64,000 nt of DNA from Erwinia sp. E_sp_B01_1 (GCF_036865545.1 NZ_CP142208.1:186001-250000), one strand, 5' to 3'. Positions 25,531-35,036 are shown, numbered from the stretch's first letter. Notes: a model not told the origin generated them from the sequence alone. Made by a program: numbers and translations.

Positions 25531-26469
25531 TTAGTGTGAATGACGGGTTTCCCGCAGGGCAGGCAGTAGTGCCGCACCCAGCGCGCCCGCTGCATCGCCA
25601 AGAGCAGCCTGAACAATCAGCCTGTTCAGGGAATAGCCCTCTGCCCGATTAAGTGCTGCATCCAGACCTGACTGATAAAGGGGGAGCAGCGTGGCGGCAC
25701 TGCCGCTTAAAACCGTGATATCCGGGCCATAAAGTGTCAGCAGGGTGTTCAAACCGCGTCCCACGTTCTGACCATAGTGATACAAAATCTCTGCCACGCG
25801 CGGGCTGGCAGCGCTCATCTCACTCAGCACCCCCAGAGTGTGGCTGTCCCAGGCAAGATCGGGGATCTGCCGGGCCAGCGCCTGCTGCAACCAACCGCGA
25901 GAGGCCAGCATCTCCCAGCAGCCCTGCAACCCGCAGTAGCAGTTCACCGGGTCGGAAGCGATCGGGATATGGCCGGCTTCAGGATGTCTGCCATCGGCAC
26001 TGCGCAGCGGCTCGCCATCCATTAACAGGGCGACGCCGATACCGGTGCCCAGCGTGACCATCATCATGCGTTTGCTGCCGCGCCCGGCACCCAGATGGTA
26101 CTCACCCAGGGCGGCCACCACGGCATCATTATCAATGGCTACCGGTATCGCCAGCTTTTCACGGAGCTGCGCGACCAGGGGGAAAAAGGAAAAGCAGGCC
26201 AGCGTATCGTTGTTTTCAATCATTTCGGTCTGATTATTTACCGGACCGCTGGCCCCGATCCCCAGACTCGCCAGCGAGTTGCCTGCCGGCAGCAACTGGT
26301 GGAGCCTGTCAACCAGCGCCTGGGCCCGCAGCGCCTCAGGCACTGTGGCGAACCAGGCTGTAGGGATCGTCTCAGACACCACTTCCTGCTCACCATCCAG
26401 CACTGCAATGCGGGTGCCGGTGCCGCCCATATCAATACCGGCCCGGAGAGGAAGCCTGGGTGATGTCAT
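25531..26469 (-). CDS. ROK family sugar kinase
   Basis: A 312-residue kinase of the ROK family. It begins with the phosphate loop 'AGIDMGGTGTRIAVLD'. The catalytic aspartate is in 'VAIDNDAVVAALGE', and the zinc-binding ROK signature is 'CYCGLQGCWE' with the upstream histidine in 'EAGHIPI'. It should phosphorylate a hexose or amino sugar in the cytoplasm. It overlaps the SIS gene by 4 bp and precedes the binding-protein gene, so the imported sugar is probably its substrate. Members act on glucose, N-acetylglucosamine, N-acetylmannosamine or fructose; the sequence does not decide. Confidence 0.9.
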   Translation of the reverse strand: MTSPRLPLRAGIDMGGTGTRIAVLDGEQEVVSETIPTAWFATVPEALRAQALVDRLHQLLPAGNSLASLGIGASGPVNNQTEMIENNDTLACFSFFPLVAQLREKLAIPVAIDNDAVVAALGEYHLGAGRGSKRMMMVTLGTGIGVALLMDGEPLRSADGRHPEAGHIPIASDPVNCYCGLQGCWEMLASRGWLQQALARQIPDLAWDSHTLGVLSEMSAASPRVAEILYHYGQNVGRGLNTLLTLYGPDITVLSGSAATLLPLYQSGLDAALNRAEGYSLNRLIVQAALGDAAGALGAALLPALRETRHSH

Positions 26470-27491
26470 ATTTTTACCGTTATCTTTTTACCGTAGAGGA
26501 ATTCACCAGGCACCATGCCATTACCCCGTGCAAGCGTAACGGTGAGATGCTGAACCCAGAGCATAGCGCAGAGTAAACGGGTCAGGGGGATCTCTCCGGA
26601 AGCTTCAAGCCACTGACTCTTGGCGTAGGCCGCCGGCCCCACGGTGACCACGTCGGTGCCGTTATTCAGCAGATCGCCCGCCAGCGTTTTCAGCGTGCTG
26701 TCGCTGCCGTCGCCGAAGAGTACGGTCAACATACCGGCTCCCGACGTTTCCATCGGACCATGCCGGAACTCGCCGCCGATAAAGCCTTCAGCACTGACTT
26801 TCGAGGCCTCTTTAATAATCAATGCGCCGGTTAACGCCGTGGCGGCATCGGCCCCCATTCCTACCATCGCCACGCGTGGATTGGTATGGCGGAACAGACG
26901 ATCGGTAATTTTCCGCACGGGCGTGCGCTGCTGAATAATTTCTGCCACTTTTGGCAGGATGCCACGCACTTCCTGCAGCAGCGGCTGCTCATCCTGGCCC
27001 GTCAGCGCATACAGCGTGCGGTAACTGGCCACTAAGGTATTCAGATAGCTTTTGGCGCTGACCGTCGCCTCTTCTCCACTCTTCAGCTCCACAACGATAT
27101 CGGCCTTCTGCGCCAGCACGCTGTTGATATCATTGGTAAGGCCAATTAAGGTTTTTGGCCTCCGTATCCTGCCGAGCGCGGCCACCACTTCGCCACTCAT
27201 CCCGGACTGAGATGTCATCCAGAGTAAGGTTTTTGACGTGACGATGTTCGGCATATCCAGCAGGCGCCCTGCATCGATCCGCCAGACGGAATAACCTTGT
27301 GCGATCAGCTCACGTTCGATCGGGATCAATGCGTAGTCTGAAGATCCCATTCCTGATAAAACGATGCGATCGTAGTGACTAAGATCCAGAGAGTTCAGCT
27401 CGTCGGGCAGGGCATAATCGAGCTGGTCGTTCAGGGCGGTAACCTGCTGATCCAACTCTTTTTCATAGTCGCTGAAGCGTGTAGGGGTCAT
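26466..27491 (-). CDS. SIS-domain phosphosugar isomerase/deaminase-like protein
   Basis: A 341-residue protein with two SIS domains (roughly residues 40-170 and 195-330). The motifs 'LSGMGSSDYA', 'MTSQSGMSGEV' and 'GGEFRHGPMET' are those of the GlmS-isomerase/NagB-II/FrlB group, where the E-x-R-H-G-P segment contributes to the active site. It may deaminate an amino-sugar phosphate or cleave a glycated amine phosphate. The start is taken at ATG 27491; two earlier in-frame ATGs would overlap the operator palindrome. It is the first gene of the importer operon. Confidence 0.85.
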   Translation of the reverse strand: MTPTRFSDYEKELDQQVTALNDQLDYALPDELNSLDLSHYDRIVLSGMGSSDYALIPIERELIAQGYSVWRIDAGRLLDMPNIVTSKTLLWMTSQSGMSGEVVAALGRIRRPKTLIGLTNDINSVLAQKADIVVELKSGEEATVSAKSYLNTLVASYRTLYALTGQDEQPLLQEVRGILPKVAEIIQQRTPVRKITDRLFRHTNPRVAMVGMGADAATALTGALIIKEASKVSAEGFIGGEFRHGPMETSGAGMLTVLFGDGSDSTLKTLAGDLLNNGTDVVTVGPAAYAKSQWLEASGEIPLTRLLCAMLWVQHLTVTLARGNGMVPGEFLYGKKITVKI

Positions 27492-27539
27492 GGTTTTATT
27501 CTCAAACTTGTTAATTTTGCTAACGTGTTTAACCATATA

Positions 27540-27555
27540 TGCACGAATTCGTGCA
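27540..27555. promoter_or_regulatory. Perfect 16-bp palindrome, candidate sugar-operon operator
   Basis: TGCACGAATTCGTGCA is perfectly palindromic and lies 49 bp upstream of the SIS gene start, in the gap shared with the divergent DeoR gene. It is the most likely operator for the importer operon. Confidence 0.65.
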
Positions 27556-27642
27556 GTCAATACGCTTATCCAGACGAACTGCTTATATTAGCCGCTGAAA
27601 AAGCGCTGCGGGATGACATACTGCACGTTATGAGCCAGTATA

Positions 27643-27658
27643 TGCATCAAAACGTGCA
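27643..27658. promoter_or_regulatory. Second, degenerate operator copy upstream of the DeoR gene
   Basis: TGCATCAAAACGTGCA matches the 27540 palindrome at 12 of 16 positions and lies 24 bp before the DeoR start. A further TGCACG half-site is at 27622-27627. Several spaced copies would allow looping or autoregulation. Confidence 0.5.
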
Positions 27659-27681
27659 TTTACAGGATGAGGAAGTAAAGG

Positions 27682-28452
27682 ATGACGGCGTCGCAGCGAA
27701 GAACGCAGATAATAGAAATGATCGCAGAACGGGGCTATCTGAACGCCGGAGAGCTCTCGGAGATCTTTAGCGTGGACAGTTCCACCATCCGCCGTGACCT
27801 CTCTTTGCTGGAAAAAACAGGCAAAATCATGCGCACCCACGGTGGCCTGCTGCCGGGAGAACCGGCTGAGGCTCTGGATACTCCGTTTAACGTGCGGCTG
27901 ACCATGAATGCGCAGGCTAAAACCGCGATTGCTCACTACGCTGCCAGCCTGGTAAAAGATGGGCAATCGCTGATTCTGGATAACGGATCTTCCGTCTATG
28001 CGCTGGCTCTGGCGCTCAGGGAGAAAAAGAATCTCACCGTGGTGACCAACGACATTTACACCGCCATAGCGCTTGGAAACCATCCCGGCATCACCGTGCA
28101 TGTGGCGGGCGGGATGATGCTCGACAAGGTCTATACCCTGGTGGGGCAGGAAACTGTGGAGAAGATCAACAGTCTTCACGTCGACTGGGCGTTTATGGGG
28201 GCAGAAGGCGTTCATCCGGAGAGCGGCCTCACCAATATCAATACGGTGGAAATCCCGGTGAAGCAGGCGATGATCAAAGCAGCGGAGAAAACCGTGGTAC
28301 TGGCCGACAGCTCCAAAATAGGGTACCGCACGCTGGCACATGTCTGCCCGCTCAGTGATATCAGCCTGATTGTGACTGAGGAGTCGCCAACCCTGAAGCA
28401 GCGGTCAAAATATGGTTCCCGCCTGGTGGTCGTGAAGCCTGAAAACGGCTAG
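27682..28452 (+). CDS. DeoR/GlpR family transcriptional regulator
   Basis: A 256-residue DeoR-type repressor. The N-terminal helix-turn-helix has 'RRTQIIEMIAERGYLNAGEL' and 'STIRRDLSLLEKTGKIMRTH'. The rest is the phosphosugar-sensing domain, with 'DGQSLILDNGSSVYALA', 'VVTNDIYTAIAL' and 'DSSKIGYRTLAHV'. It is divergent from the SIS-ROK-ABC operon and surely controls it, probably lifting repression when a sugar phosphate binds. A good ribosome site (AAAGG) precedes the ATG. Confidence 0.92.
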   Translation: MTASQRRTQIIEMIAERGYLNAGELSEIFSVDSSTIRRDLSLLEKTGKIMRTHGGLLPGEPAEALDTPFNVRLTMNAQAKTAIAHYAASLVKDGQSLILDNGSSVYALALALREKKNLTVVTNDIYTAIALGNHPGITVHVAGGMMLDKVYTLVGQETVEKINSLHVDWAFMGAEGVHPESGLTNINTVEIPVKQAMIKAAEKTVVLADSSKIGYRTLAHVCPLSDISLIVTEESPTLKQRSKYGSRLVVVKPENG

Positions 28453-28562
28453 CGCTACCGGTTTTTTTACCCCTTCCCACGGCAGGAATTCGCACTAACT
28501 GCCGCAGAGCCAGGCAAAATTGCACTAAGATCAGTTCTTTTAGCTGCAAAGGTGAGTCTGTA

Positions 28563-30395
28563 ATGCTGTATCGCCGCTTTGAGAAACTGATCGATATTTT
28601 CCAGGAGGCGCCCAGCGCCACGCCGCCCGACAGCATCTGGGCATTCTACGTCTATTATCTTCGTCAGGTCTGGCAAAGCTTCGCCATGCTGCTGGTGGTC
28701 GGCCTGATTGCCTCACTGATTGAGGTGGCGCTGTTCCGCTATCTGAGTAACATTATCGATATGGTTAACAGCACGTCTGCTGCCACTTTTTTCAGTGACC
28801 ATGCCACTGCGCTTATCTGGATGGCCGTGGTGGCCCTGGTTCTCAGACCCCTCTTTATCGGCCTGCACGATCTGCTGGTCCACCAGACTATCAACCCCGG
28901 CATGACCAGCATGATCCGCTGGCAGCATCACAACTACGTGCTGCGCCAGAGCCTCAATTTTTTCCAGAACGATTTCGCCGGTCGCATCGCGCAACGCATC
29001 ATGCAGACCGGGAACGCACTGCGTGACTCTTCTGTACAGGCGGTAGATGCCCTGTGGCATGTGCTGATTTATGCCATCACTGCGCTGGTCCTTTTTGCGG
29101 AGGCCGACTGGCGACTGATGATCCCGCTGCTGGTCTGGATTGTGGGGTATATCCTCTGCCTGCGCTATTTTGTGCCACGGGTGAAATCACGCTCCGTTGC
29201 CTCGTCGGATGCCCGATCAAAACTTATGGGAACCATCGTTGATGGTTACACCAATATCACCACCCTGAAGCTGTTTGCTCACAGCGATCTGGAACGGGCC
29301 TACGCCCGCGAAGCGATTGGCGACCAGACGGAGAAAACCCGTCAGCAGGGCCGGATGGTGACCAATATGGATGTGGTGGTCACCACGCTGAATGGTCTGC
29401 TGATTGTTGGCACTACCGGTCTGGCGCTGTGGCTCTGGACGCAGTCGCTGATTAGCGTGGGGGCTATTGCGCTCGCTACGGGCCTGGTTATCCGCATTGT
29501 TAACATGTCCGGCTGGATCATGTGGGTGGTGAACGGCATTTTCGAAAATATCGGCATGGTGCAGGATGGCCTGCAAACTATTACGCAGCCGGTCAGCGTC
29601 AAAGATAAACCTGAAGCGCCGGCCCTGAAGGTGCACAGCGGTGAAATCCGTTATGACCACGTCGATTTTAATTACGGTAAAGAGCGTCGGGTGATCGATA
29701 ACCTGCAGCTGACCATTCGTCCCGGTGAAAAAATCGGGTTGATTGGGCCTTCAGGTGCCGGGAAATCCACGCTGGTCAATCTGCTGCTGCGCCTGTATGA
29801 CCTGGATGGCGGCAGGATTGTGATCGACGGGCAGGATATTTCGCAGATCGGCCAGGAAAGCCTGCGGGCGCAGATTGGTATGATCACTCAGGATACCTCG
29901 CTGCTGCACCGCTCCATCCGCGATAACCTGTTGTATGGTCGCCCCAAAGCAACCGAAGCCGAGCTGCAACAGGCGATCCACCGGGCAAAAGCTGATGAGT
30001 TTATCCCACTGCTTTCTGATGCGCAGGGCCGTTACGGACTGGATGCCCACGTAGGTGAGCGGGGCGTGAAGCTTTCCGGGGGACAGCGTCAGCGAATCGC
30101 CATTGCCCGGGTGCTGCTGAAGGATGCGCCAATCCTGATAATGGATGAGGCGACCTCCGCGCTGGATTCCGAAGTGGAGGCAGCTATTCAGGAGAGCCTG
30201 GAGACGCTGATGGGCGGTAAAACGGTGATTGCCATTGCCCACCGTCTGTCGACCATCGCAAAAATGGACCGGCTGGTGGTGCTGGAAAAAGGCCGTATTG
30301 CGGAGATTGGCAGCCATCGCGAACTGCTGGAGAAGGGCGGTTTATATGCCCGGCTCTGGGCGCACCAGACCGGTGGATTTGTTGGCGAAGAGTAA
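28563..30395 (+). CDS. ABC exporter, fused permease-ATPase
   Basis: A 610-residue exporter with an N-terminal six-helix membrane domain (about residues 35-330) and a C-terminal ATPase. Walker A 'GPSGAGKSTLV' falls near residue 395, the signature is 'LSGGQRQRIAIARVLL', and Walker B is 'ILIMDEATSALDSEVE', followed by the H-loop 'IAHRLS'. It resembles lipid or multidrug exporters of the MsbA/YwjA type that work as dimers. It is a single gene with no obvious partner, so the substrate is unknown. Confidence 0.9.
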   Translation: MLYRRFEKLIDIFQEAPSATPPDSIWAFYVYYLRQVWQSFAMLLVVGLIASLIEVALFRYLSNIIDMVNSTSAATFFSDHATALIWMAVVALVLRPLFIGLHDLLVHQTINPGMTSMIRWQHHNYVLRQSLNFFQNDFAGRIAQRIMQTGNALRDSSVQAVDALWHVLIYAITALVLFAEADWRLMIPLLVWIVGYILCLRYFVPRVKSRSVASSDARSKLMGTIVDGYTNITTLKLFAHSDLERAYAREAIGDQTEKTRQQGRMVTNMDVVVTTLNGLLIVGTTGLALWLWTQSLISVGAIALATGLVIRIVNMSGWIMWVVNGIFENIGMVQDGLQTITQPVSVKDKPEAPALKVHSGEIRYDHVDFNYGKERRVIDNLQLTIRPGEKIGLIGPSGAGKSTLVNLLLRLYDLDGGRIVIDGQDISQIGQESLRAQIGMITQDTSLLHRSIRDNLLYGRPKATEAELQQAIHRAKADEFIPLLSDAQGRYGLDAHVGERGVKLSGGQRQRIAIARVLLKDAPILIMDEATSALDSEVEAAIQESLETLMGGKTVIAIAHRLSTIAKMDRLVVLEKGRIAEIGSHRELLEKGGLYARLWAHQTGGFVGEE

Positions 30396-30421
30396 GTCAG
30401 CACGGCACTTCAGGAAGCAGG

Positions 30422-30449
30422 GCGATTCTCTTCAGCAGGAGAGAATCGC
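30422..30449. terminator. Hairpin after the ABC exporter gene
   Basis: GCGATTCTCT-tcagcagg-AGAGAATCGC is a perfect 10-bp stem 26 bp after the stop codon, between convergent genes. There is only a weak T-run, so it may act as a stabilising hairpin instead. Confidence 0.5.
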
Positions 30450-30518
30450 TTCTGAACGGATTGCCCGTGACGGTAAATGGCGGTCAATCCTGGCGGGTAT
30501 TGGCTTTTACAGGGAGTT

Positions 30519-31652
30519 TTAGCCCGCCTCGCCCTGTCGGCGATAGGGTAAGGCTTCTCTGGCTTCTTCTGCCCATGCCCGGACGCCCGCCCGCTCCTGA
30601 ATCAGGAAATCCTCCACCGCTTCATGCAATCCCTGATGCCGCAGATAATGCCAGGACTCCGTGATCACTGGCTCAAACCCGCGTATCAGCTTGTGCTCAC
30701 CCTGAGCACCAGCATCAAAGCGCTGTAATCCGTTAGCAATGGCATACTCCATCCCCTGGTAGAAACAGGTTTCAAAATGCAGACGGTTAAACTCTTCCAG
30801 ACAGCCCCAGTAGCGACCATACAGCGTGGTGCCATCCATCAGGCTGAACGCCATCGCAACGGCCAGTCCCTGCTGCGTGGCCAGCACAACCCGAATGGCC
30901 TGAGGCATTCTCTCCGCCAGCAGGCTGAAGAAGTCTCTGGTCAGGTAAGGGCGCTGGCCCTGGACGGCATAAGTGTTGGCGTAGCAGGCGTAGACAAAGT
31001 CCCAGTGAGATTCGCTGAGCTGGCTTCCGGTCAGCCACGCAAACTCAAAGCCCTGGCTGGCCACCAGCTCGCGTTCTTTGCGGATCTGCTTGCGCTTGCG
31101 CGACATCAGCGTATCGAGGAAATCCTGAAAATCGCGGTAGCCGGGATTATGCCAGTGATACTGGCAGCCCAGACGGGAGAGCCAGCGATCCTCTTCAGCG
31201 AGCAGTGAGCGGGTATGGGCATTGCCAAAGTTAATGTGCGCGCTGTGCAACTGGCGTTGCTGGAGGAAGCCCGGTACGGCCTGAAGGAGCTGCTGACCTG
31301 CATCCCGGTCTCCCAGCAATCGCGCACCGGTGACCGGGCTGAACGGCACCGCCGCCAGCCATTTGGGATAGTAAGGCAGACCCGCCCGCTGACACGCCTC
31401 TGCCCAGGCGTGATCGAAGACATACTCTCCCCTGGAGTGGGTTTTACGGTAACCAGGCAACGCAGCCCGTACCTCGCCCTGTTCAAGCCAGAGCAGGTGT
31501 TCAGGCTGCCAGCCGGTTCCCTGACCCAGCGAACCGCTCTCTTCCAGCGTGCTGAGAAAAGCATGGCTGATAAACGGCTGGTCGTCCGGGGTCAGGGCAT
31601 CCCACTGACTGGCGGGAAAGTCGGCCAACGTCGTCAGGAGAGTAAGAGACAT
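30519..31652 (-). CDS. GNAT/FemAB-like N-acyltransferase (DUF482 family)
   Basis: A 377-residue protein of the COG3146/DUF482 group, whose members have a GNAT or FemAB-like fold and are named for proposed peptidoglycan-related aminoacyl transfer. It shows 'PFISHAFLSTLEESGS', 'GEYVFDHAWAEA', 'KRKQIRKERELV' and the C-terminal 'FDAGAQGEHKLIRGFEP'. No export signal is present, so it works in the cytoplasm. The actual acceptor is not known for the family. It is a single gene convergent with the ABC exporter. Confidence 0.8.
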   Translation of the reverse strand: MSLTLLTTLADFPASQWDALTPDDQPFISHAFLSTLEESGSLGQGTGWQPEHLLWLEQGEVRAALPGYRKTHSRGEYVFDHAWAEACQRAGLPYYPKWLAAVPFSPVTGARLLGDRDAGQQLLQAVPGFLQQRQLHSAHINFGNAHTRSLLAEEDRWLSRLGCQYHWHNPGYRDFQDFLDTLMSRKRKQIRKERELVASQGFEFAWLTGSQLSESHWDFVYACYANTYAVQGQRPYLTRDFFSLLAERMPQAIRVVLATQQGLAVAMAFSLMDGTTLYGRYWGCLEEFNRLHFETCFYQGMEYAIANGLQRFDAGAQGEHKLIRGFEPVITESWHYLRHQGLHEAVEDFLIQERAGVRAWAEEAREALPYRRQGEAG

Positions 31653-31798
31653 AGAGATACTCCGTTTTTACGGCGACTACGGCCCCCGTACATGGCAGAT
31701 CACGAAGTGTTAAGGTGAAGGTTTTTGTGGTGAAGATCAACGTCTGATACTGTTACCGCACAGGCCGCTAAAGCCTGTGCGGTGCGGGAGCGCAGAGG

Positions 31799-33166
31799 TT
31801 AGCGGACGCCATCCGTCAGCGTATATTTGACTTCATCCTCTGGCGTATCGCCACCGACCCGGACGATCGGACCCATGATAAACAGGAAGCAGAGTGCAGC
31901 GACCACGCAATGGGCACCCACAAAAATCAGCCCGACGCTGTAGCTGCCGGTCAGGGCCACCAGGTAGCCAAAGATAATAGGGGTGACGATCCCGGCGATA
32001 TTGCCGACGCAGTTAAAGATGGCGCCAGCCAGCCCCACCGCCTCTTTAGGTGCGGTGTCGCTGATTATTGCCCAGGTGCCTGCTCCGGCCGCAATGCCTT
32101 TACCGTAAAAGGCAAAGGACATAATGGCGATCACCCAGAAATTGCTGTTGGCCCCGGCGGCGGCAATCAGCGTGGCGGCCATCAGCATCCCGACAATATA
32201 GGGCGTTTTACGCGCCCAGGAGACTGACCAGCCAGTGCGGATCAGGTAGTCAGAAATCACGCCGCCGGAGATCCCTCCCAGGAAGCCAAACAGCGCTGGC
32301 GCTACGGTGGCAAAACCAGCATGAAGAATATCCATCCCTCTGGCCTGAACCAGATAAATCGGGAACCAGGTAATAAAGAAATAGCTAAGTGCGATGGTGC
32401 AGTACTGACCAATATAGGCACACCACAGCATTCGGTTAGTGAGTAATTTGCGGAAAGTTTCCCGCGAGAGCCGTTTTTTATCTTTTCGCTCGGCAGCGGA
32501 ATCAATATCAATCAACCCGCCACCTTCAACTATATAGTTCAGTTCATCAGCGGAAACAGCGGGGTGCAAACGGGGCTCTTTCATATACCAGAGCCAGACG
32601 AAGAACGCGCCGATGCCAATCACCCCCAGCACAAAGAACGGCCAGGGCCAGCCATATTCTGACACCAGCCAGCCAGAGAGAGGCGAGAAGATCCCTACGG
32701 CAAAATATTGTGATGAAGCAAATAAAGAAGAGGCGCGCCCGCGCTCAGCTTTGGGGAACCACATAATGGCCACGCGTGCGTTGGCCGGGAAGCTGGGGGC
32801 CTCAATCAATCCCAGTAAGAAACGCAGGCTGAACATAATAATTAATGCGCTGGTGACGCCCTGAGAAAACTCGCCAATGAATCCCATCGCCAGCGTCGAC
32901 AGCGACCATAATACCAGCGTGACGCCATACACTTTTTTGGTGCCGAAGCGGTCAAGAAATAAGCCGCCGGGGATTTGCCCAATCACATAGGCCCAGCTGA
33001 ACGCGGAGAGCACAAAACCCAGTTGAACCGGCGTAAGGCCAAATTCATCTTTTATTGCCCCGCCGGCGATCGACAGAATAGAGCGATCGGCATAAGCAAT
33101 CACCGACAGAAATAATATCAACATCAATATCCAGACGCGGACATGCGACCTTTTTTTTGCCGTCAT
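31799..33166 (-). CDS. MFS transporter, GudP/GarP-like (sugar-acid symporter)
   Basis: A 455-residue carrier of the anion:cation symporter family. The segments 'FSWAYVIGQIPGGLFLDRFG', 'RFLLGLIEAPSFPANAR', 'YIGQYC' and 'ITWFPIYLVQARGM' are those of the D-glucarate/galactarate carriers GudP and GarP. It probably imports a hexarate or hexonate with protons. No dehydratase or aldolase gene is nearby, so the function of the transported acid must be met elsewhere. The broken LysR gene next to it is divergently placed only in the sense of lying upstream on the same strand. Confidence 0.87.
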   Translation of the reverse strand: MTAKKRSHVRVWILMLILFLSVIAYADRSILSIAGGAIKDEFGLTPVQLGFVLSAFSWAYVIGQIPGGLFLDRFGTKKVYGVTLVLWSLSTLAMGFIGEFSQGVTSALIIMFSLRFLLGLIEAPSFPANARVAIMWFPKAERGRASSLFASSQYFAVGIFSPLSGWLVSEYGWPWPFFVLGVIGIGAFFVWLWYMKEPRLHPAVSADELNYIVEGGGLIDIDSAAERKDKKRLSRETFRKLLTNRMLWCAYIGQYCTIALSYFFITWFPIYLVQARGMDILHAGFATVAPALFGFLGGISGGVISDYLIRTGWSVSWARKTPYIVGMLMAATLIAAAGANSNFWVIAIMSFAFYGKGIAAGAGTWAIISDTAPKEAVGLAGAIFNCVGNIAGIVTPIIFGYLVALTGSYSVGLIFVGAHCVVAALCFLFIMGPIVRVGGDTPEDEVKYTLTDGVR

Positions 33167-33543
33167 AGTAATGACCCTTTTTTATTCTTCATGTGCGGAC
33201 AATGAATGAAATGGCTCAGTCATTAGCAATAACCGATCTCAGCGGGATCAGGCTGGTGAGAGGGGAAAGCAGCTGCTAACAGGTGTTGTTTCAACTATAG
33301 GAGTGCCTTCGCAGGCTGGTCATTGTGCTTTTGTTGAGATCGGGGCGGTGTACAGGGGGCAAATTCAGCCAGAGTCACAAGCTGACTTGAAGCGGTTCAC
33401 ACTCCTGCAACTAAACCGCCCACGCGGGAAAATGCTTTGCAGGAATGTGCTCTCTGTCGAAGATTATGGTGCAGGAGTTCTCTATGGCGCCGGGTGCCAC
33501 TGCTGGCATTTGTGACCGGAAGCACAGGAGCCTGGCCGGGGCG
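33167..33543. other. Non-coding gap between the MFS gene and the LysR pseudogene
   Basis: These 377 bp contain no gene I can support. A 70-codon open frame on the + strand (33303-33515) has no ribosome site and no recognisable sequence. The MFS promoter should lie at its left end, next to 33167. Confidence 0.5.
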
Positions 33544-34442
33544 TCAGGGATCCATCATGGTCGGGCCGGCTTCCTTAAGGAAGTTATAGAACCAGGTTTT
33601 GGCGGTGATATCGCCAATCTCGGTGTGCGCATAAACAAACACTTCCTGATTAGGCACCTGAAAAGGCAATTCAAGCAGGCGACCGTTGCCACGACGGATG
33701 TAGATTTTGGCGGCAGCGGAGGGCAGCGTTACCAGCAGTTCGCTGGAAGCGATCAGCTCACCCAATGCCGCAAAATGGGGCACTTCCAGCGCGATATCCC
33801 GTTCCAGTCCAAACTCTTTCAGCCGGTCTTCCACGATATGGTGGCCGCTGGTGGCGGCGACGAGCACATGCTGCTCCTGCATATAGGCTTCCAGCGAAAG
33901 CGTTTCGCCAATGCGCGGATGATGCTCGTTCAGCAGGCAGACGTAGCGTTCATACAGAATCAGCTCGCGCTGTGCGGAGGAGACGGTCTCGTTGCGGTTG
34001 CAGATTGCCGCATCGATCTTGCCGGTAAGCAGCCAGTCATTGAGTTTGAGGGTGTCCACGGCGATGACCTCTAACTGGATGCCGGGTGCCACCCCCGCAG
34101 CGCGGCGACCAGTCTTGGCAGCAACAGCAACTGCCCCAGGTCAGTCAGGGCCAGGCGAAACTTGTGCCTTGAACTTGCCGGGATAAAGTTACGGGTATCG
34201 GCGACGGCTTTCTCAATCCCGGTCAGGGATTTTTTGAATACCTTATAGAGCTGCACGGCCGTGGGAGTAGGTTCCATTCCGGCCCGGCTTCGTTTAAACA
34301 GCTCATCGCTGGTCTCATTACGCAGGCGGGATAAGGCATAGCTGACGGAGGGCTGGGTGATAAACAGGCGTTCGGCTGCGCCGCTGACGCTGCGCGTTTC
34401 GTAGATCGCCGTGAAGACGCGAACCAGATTAAGATCCATCAT
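33544..34442 (-). pseudogene. LysR family regulator with a single-base frameshift
   Basis: Two frames add up to a standard LysR protein of about 299 residues. The first (34442 down to 34071) gives the winged helix 'MMDLNLVRVFTAIYETRSVS' and the start of the effector domain to 'LVAALRG'. The second continues from 'APGIQLEVIAV' to the end. The break is in a run of five G on the coding strand (C run at 34092-34096); a sixth G would restore one frame. Both halves keep normal codon structure. It may be a sequencing error, a recent mutation or slippage. Its likely target is the neighbouring GudP-like carrier gene or its own promoter. Confidence 0.85.
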
Positions 34443-34452
34443 AAGTTTGTCC

Positions 34453-34469
34453 TATAGATGATATCTATA
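34453..34469. promoter_or_regulatory. Dyad at the LysR gene start, likely autoregulatory
   Basis: TATAGAT-gat-ATCTATA has perfect 7-bp arms and lies 11 bp upstream of the LysR start codon. The T-N11-A geometry fits a LysR-type binding site covering its own promoter. Confidence 0.55.
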
Positions 34470-34655
34470 AACGGAGATTTAAATTATCTATTTGAACTAT
34501 TTTAGACTTCTTTATACCATCCACACCATCAAATTTTGATATGTTGCATAATTTTTTGCATATCACCATTTTTACCAAAAAAAACAATAATTTATAATAA
34601 ATTCATCGCGCAAGTGGCGGCGGTCCTGAAGGGCTGCCCGTCGGGGAGAGAGCAA

Positions 34656-34988
34656 GTGAAAGGCGAAATCGTAGAGGTCATCATCGACTGGATTGAAGAA
34701 CATCTGGACGATGGATTAAATATTGAGGCTGTAGCAGCACGGTCTGGCTACTCTAAATGGCACCTTCAGCGGGCATTTAAAGAGAAAAAAGGCATGACTT
34801 TAGGCACCTTTATCCGCTGTCGCCGGTTGGATGAAGCCGCCAAAAGCCTGGTCAGTTCTCATAAAACCATCATGACGATTTCCATGGACCTGGGGTTCTC
34901 CTCCCAGCAGTGTTTCCAGCGCGTATTTAAAAAGCATTTCAACGTGACGCCAAGAGACTATCGCAACCAGCATCGTGAATTTCACTGA
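34656..34988 (+). CDS. Small AraC-family regulator (MarA/SoxS/RamA-like)
   Basis: A 110-residue protein that is only the double helix-turn-helix of the AraC family, like MarA, SoxS and RamA. The first helix-turn-helix is in 'SGYSKWHLQRAFKEKKGMTL' and the second in 'GFSSQQCFQRVFKKHFNVTP'. The GTG start at 34656 is supported by GGGAG at 34643-34647; the longer frame upstream is AT-rich and non-coding-like. It is 110-residue class with no ligand domain, so activity is probably set by expression level. An exported small protein gene follows 48 bp downstream. Confidence 0.87.
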   Translation: MKGEIVEVIIDWIEEHLDDGLNIEAVAARSGYSKWHLQRAFKEKKGMTLGTFIRCRRLDEAAKSLVSSHKTIMTISMDLGFSSQQCFQRVFKKHFNVTPRDYRNQHREFH

Positions 34989-35036
34989 GTCAGCGTAGCC
35001 GGGCCATACTCTTACCCTGAACCTGAAGACATAACC

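Noticed and set aside
27375..27770. 131-codon frame spanning the SIS-DeoR divergent promoter
   Set aside because: It runs through the operator palindromes and both gene starts, and looks like a chance frame.
33303..33515. 70-codon frame in the gap beside the MFS gene
   Set aside because: No ribosome site, no homology I recognise, and codon use unlike the neighbours.
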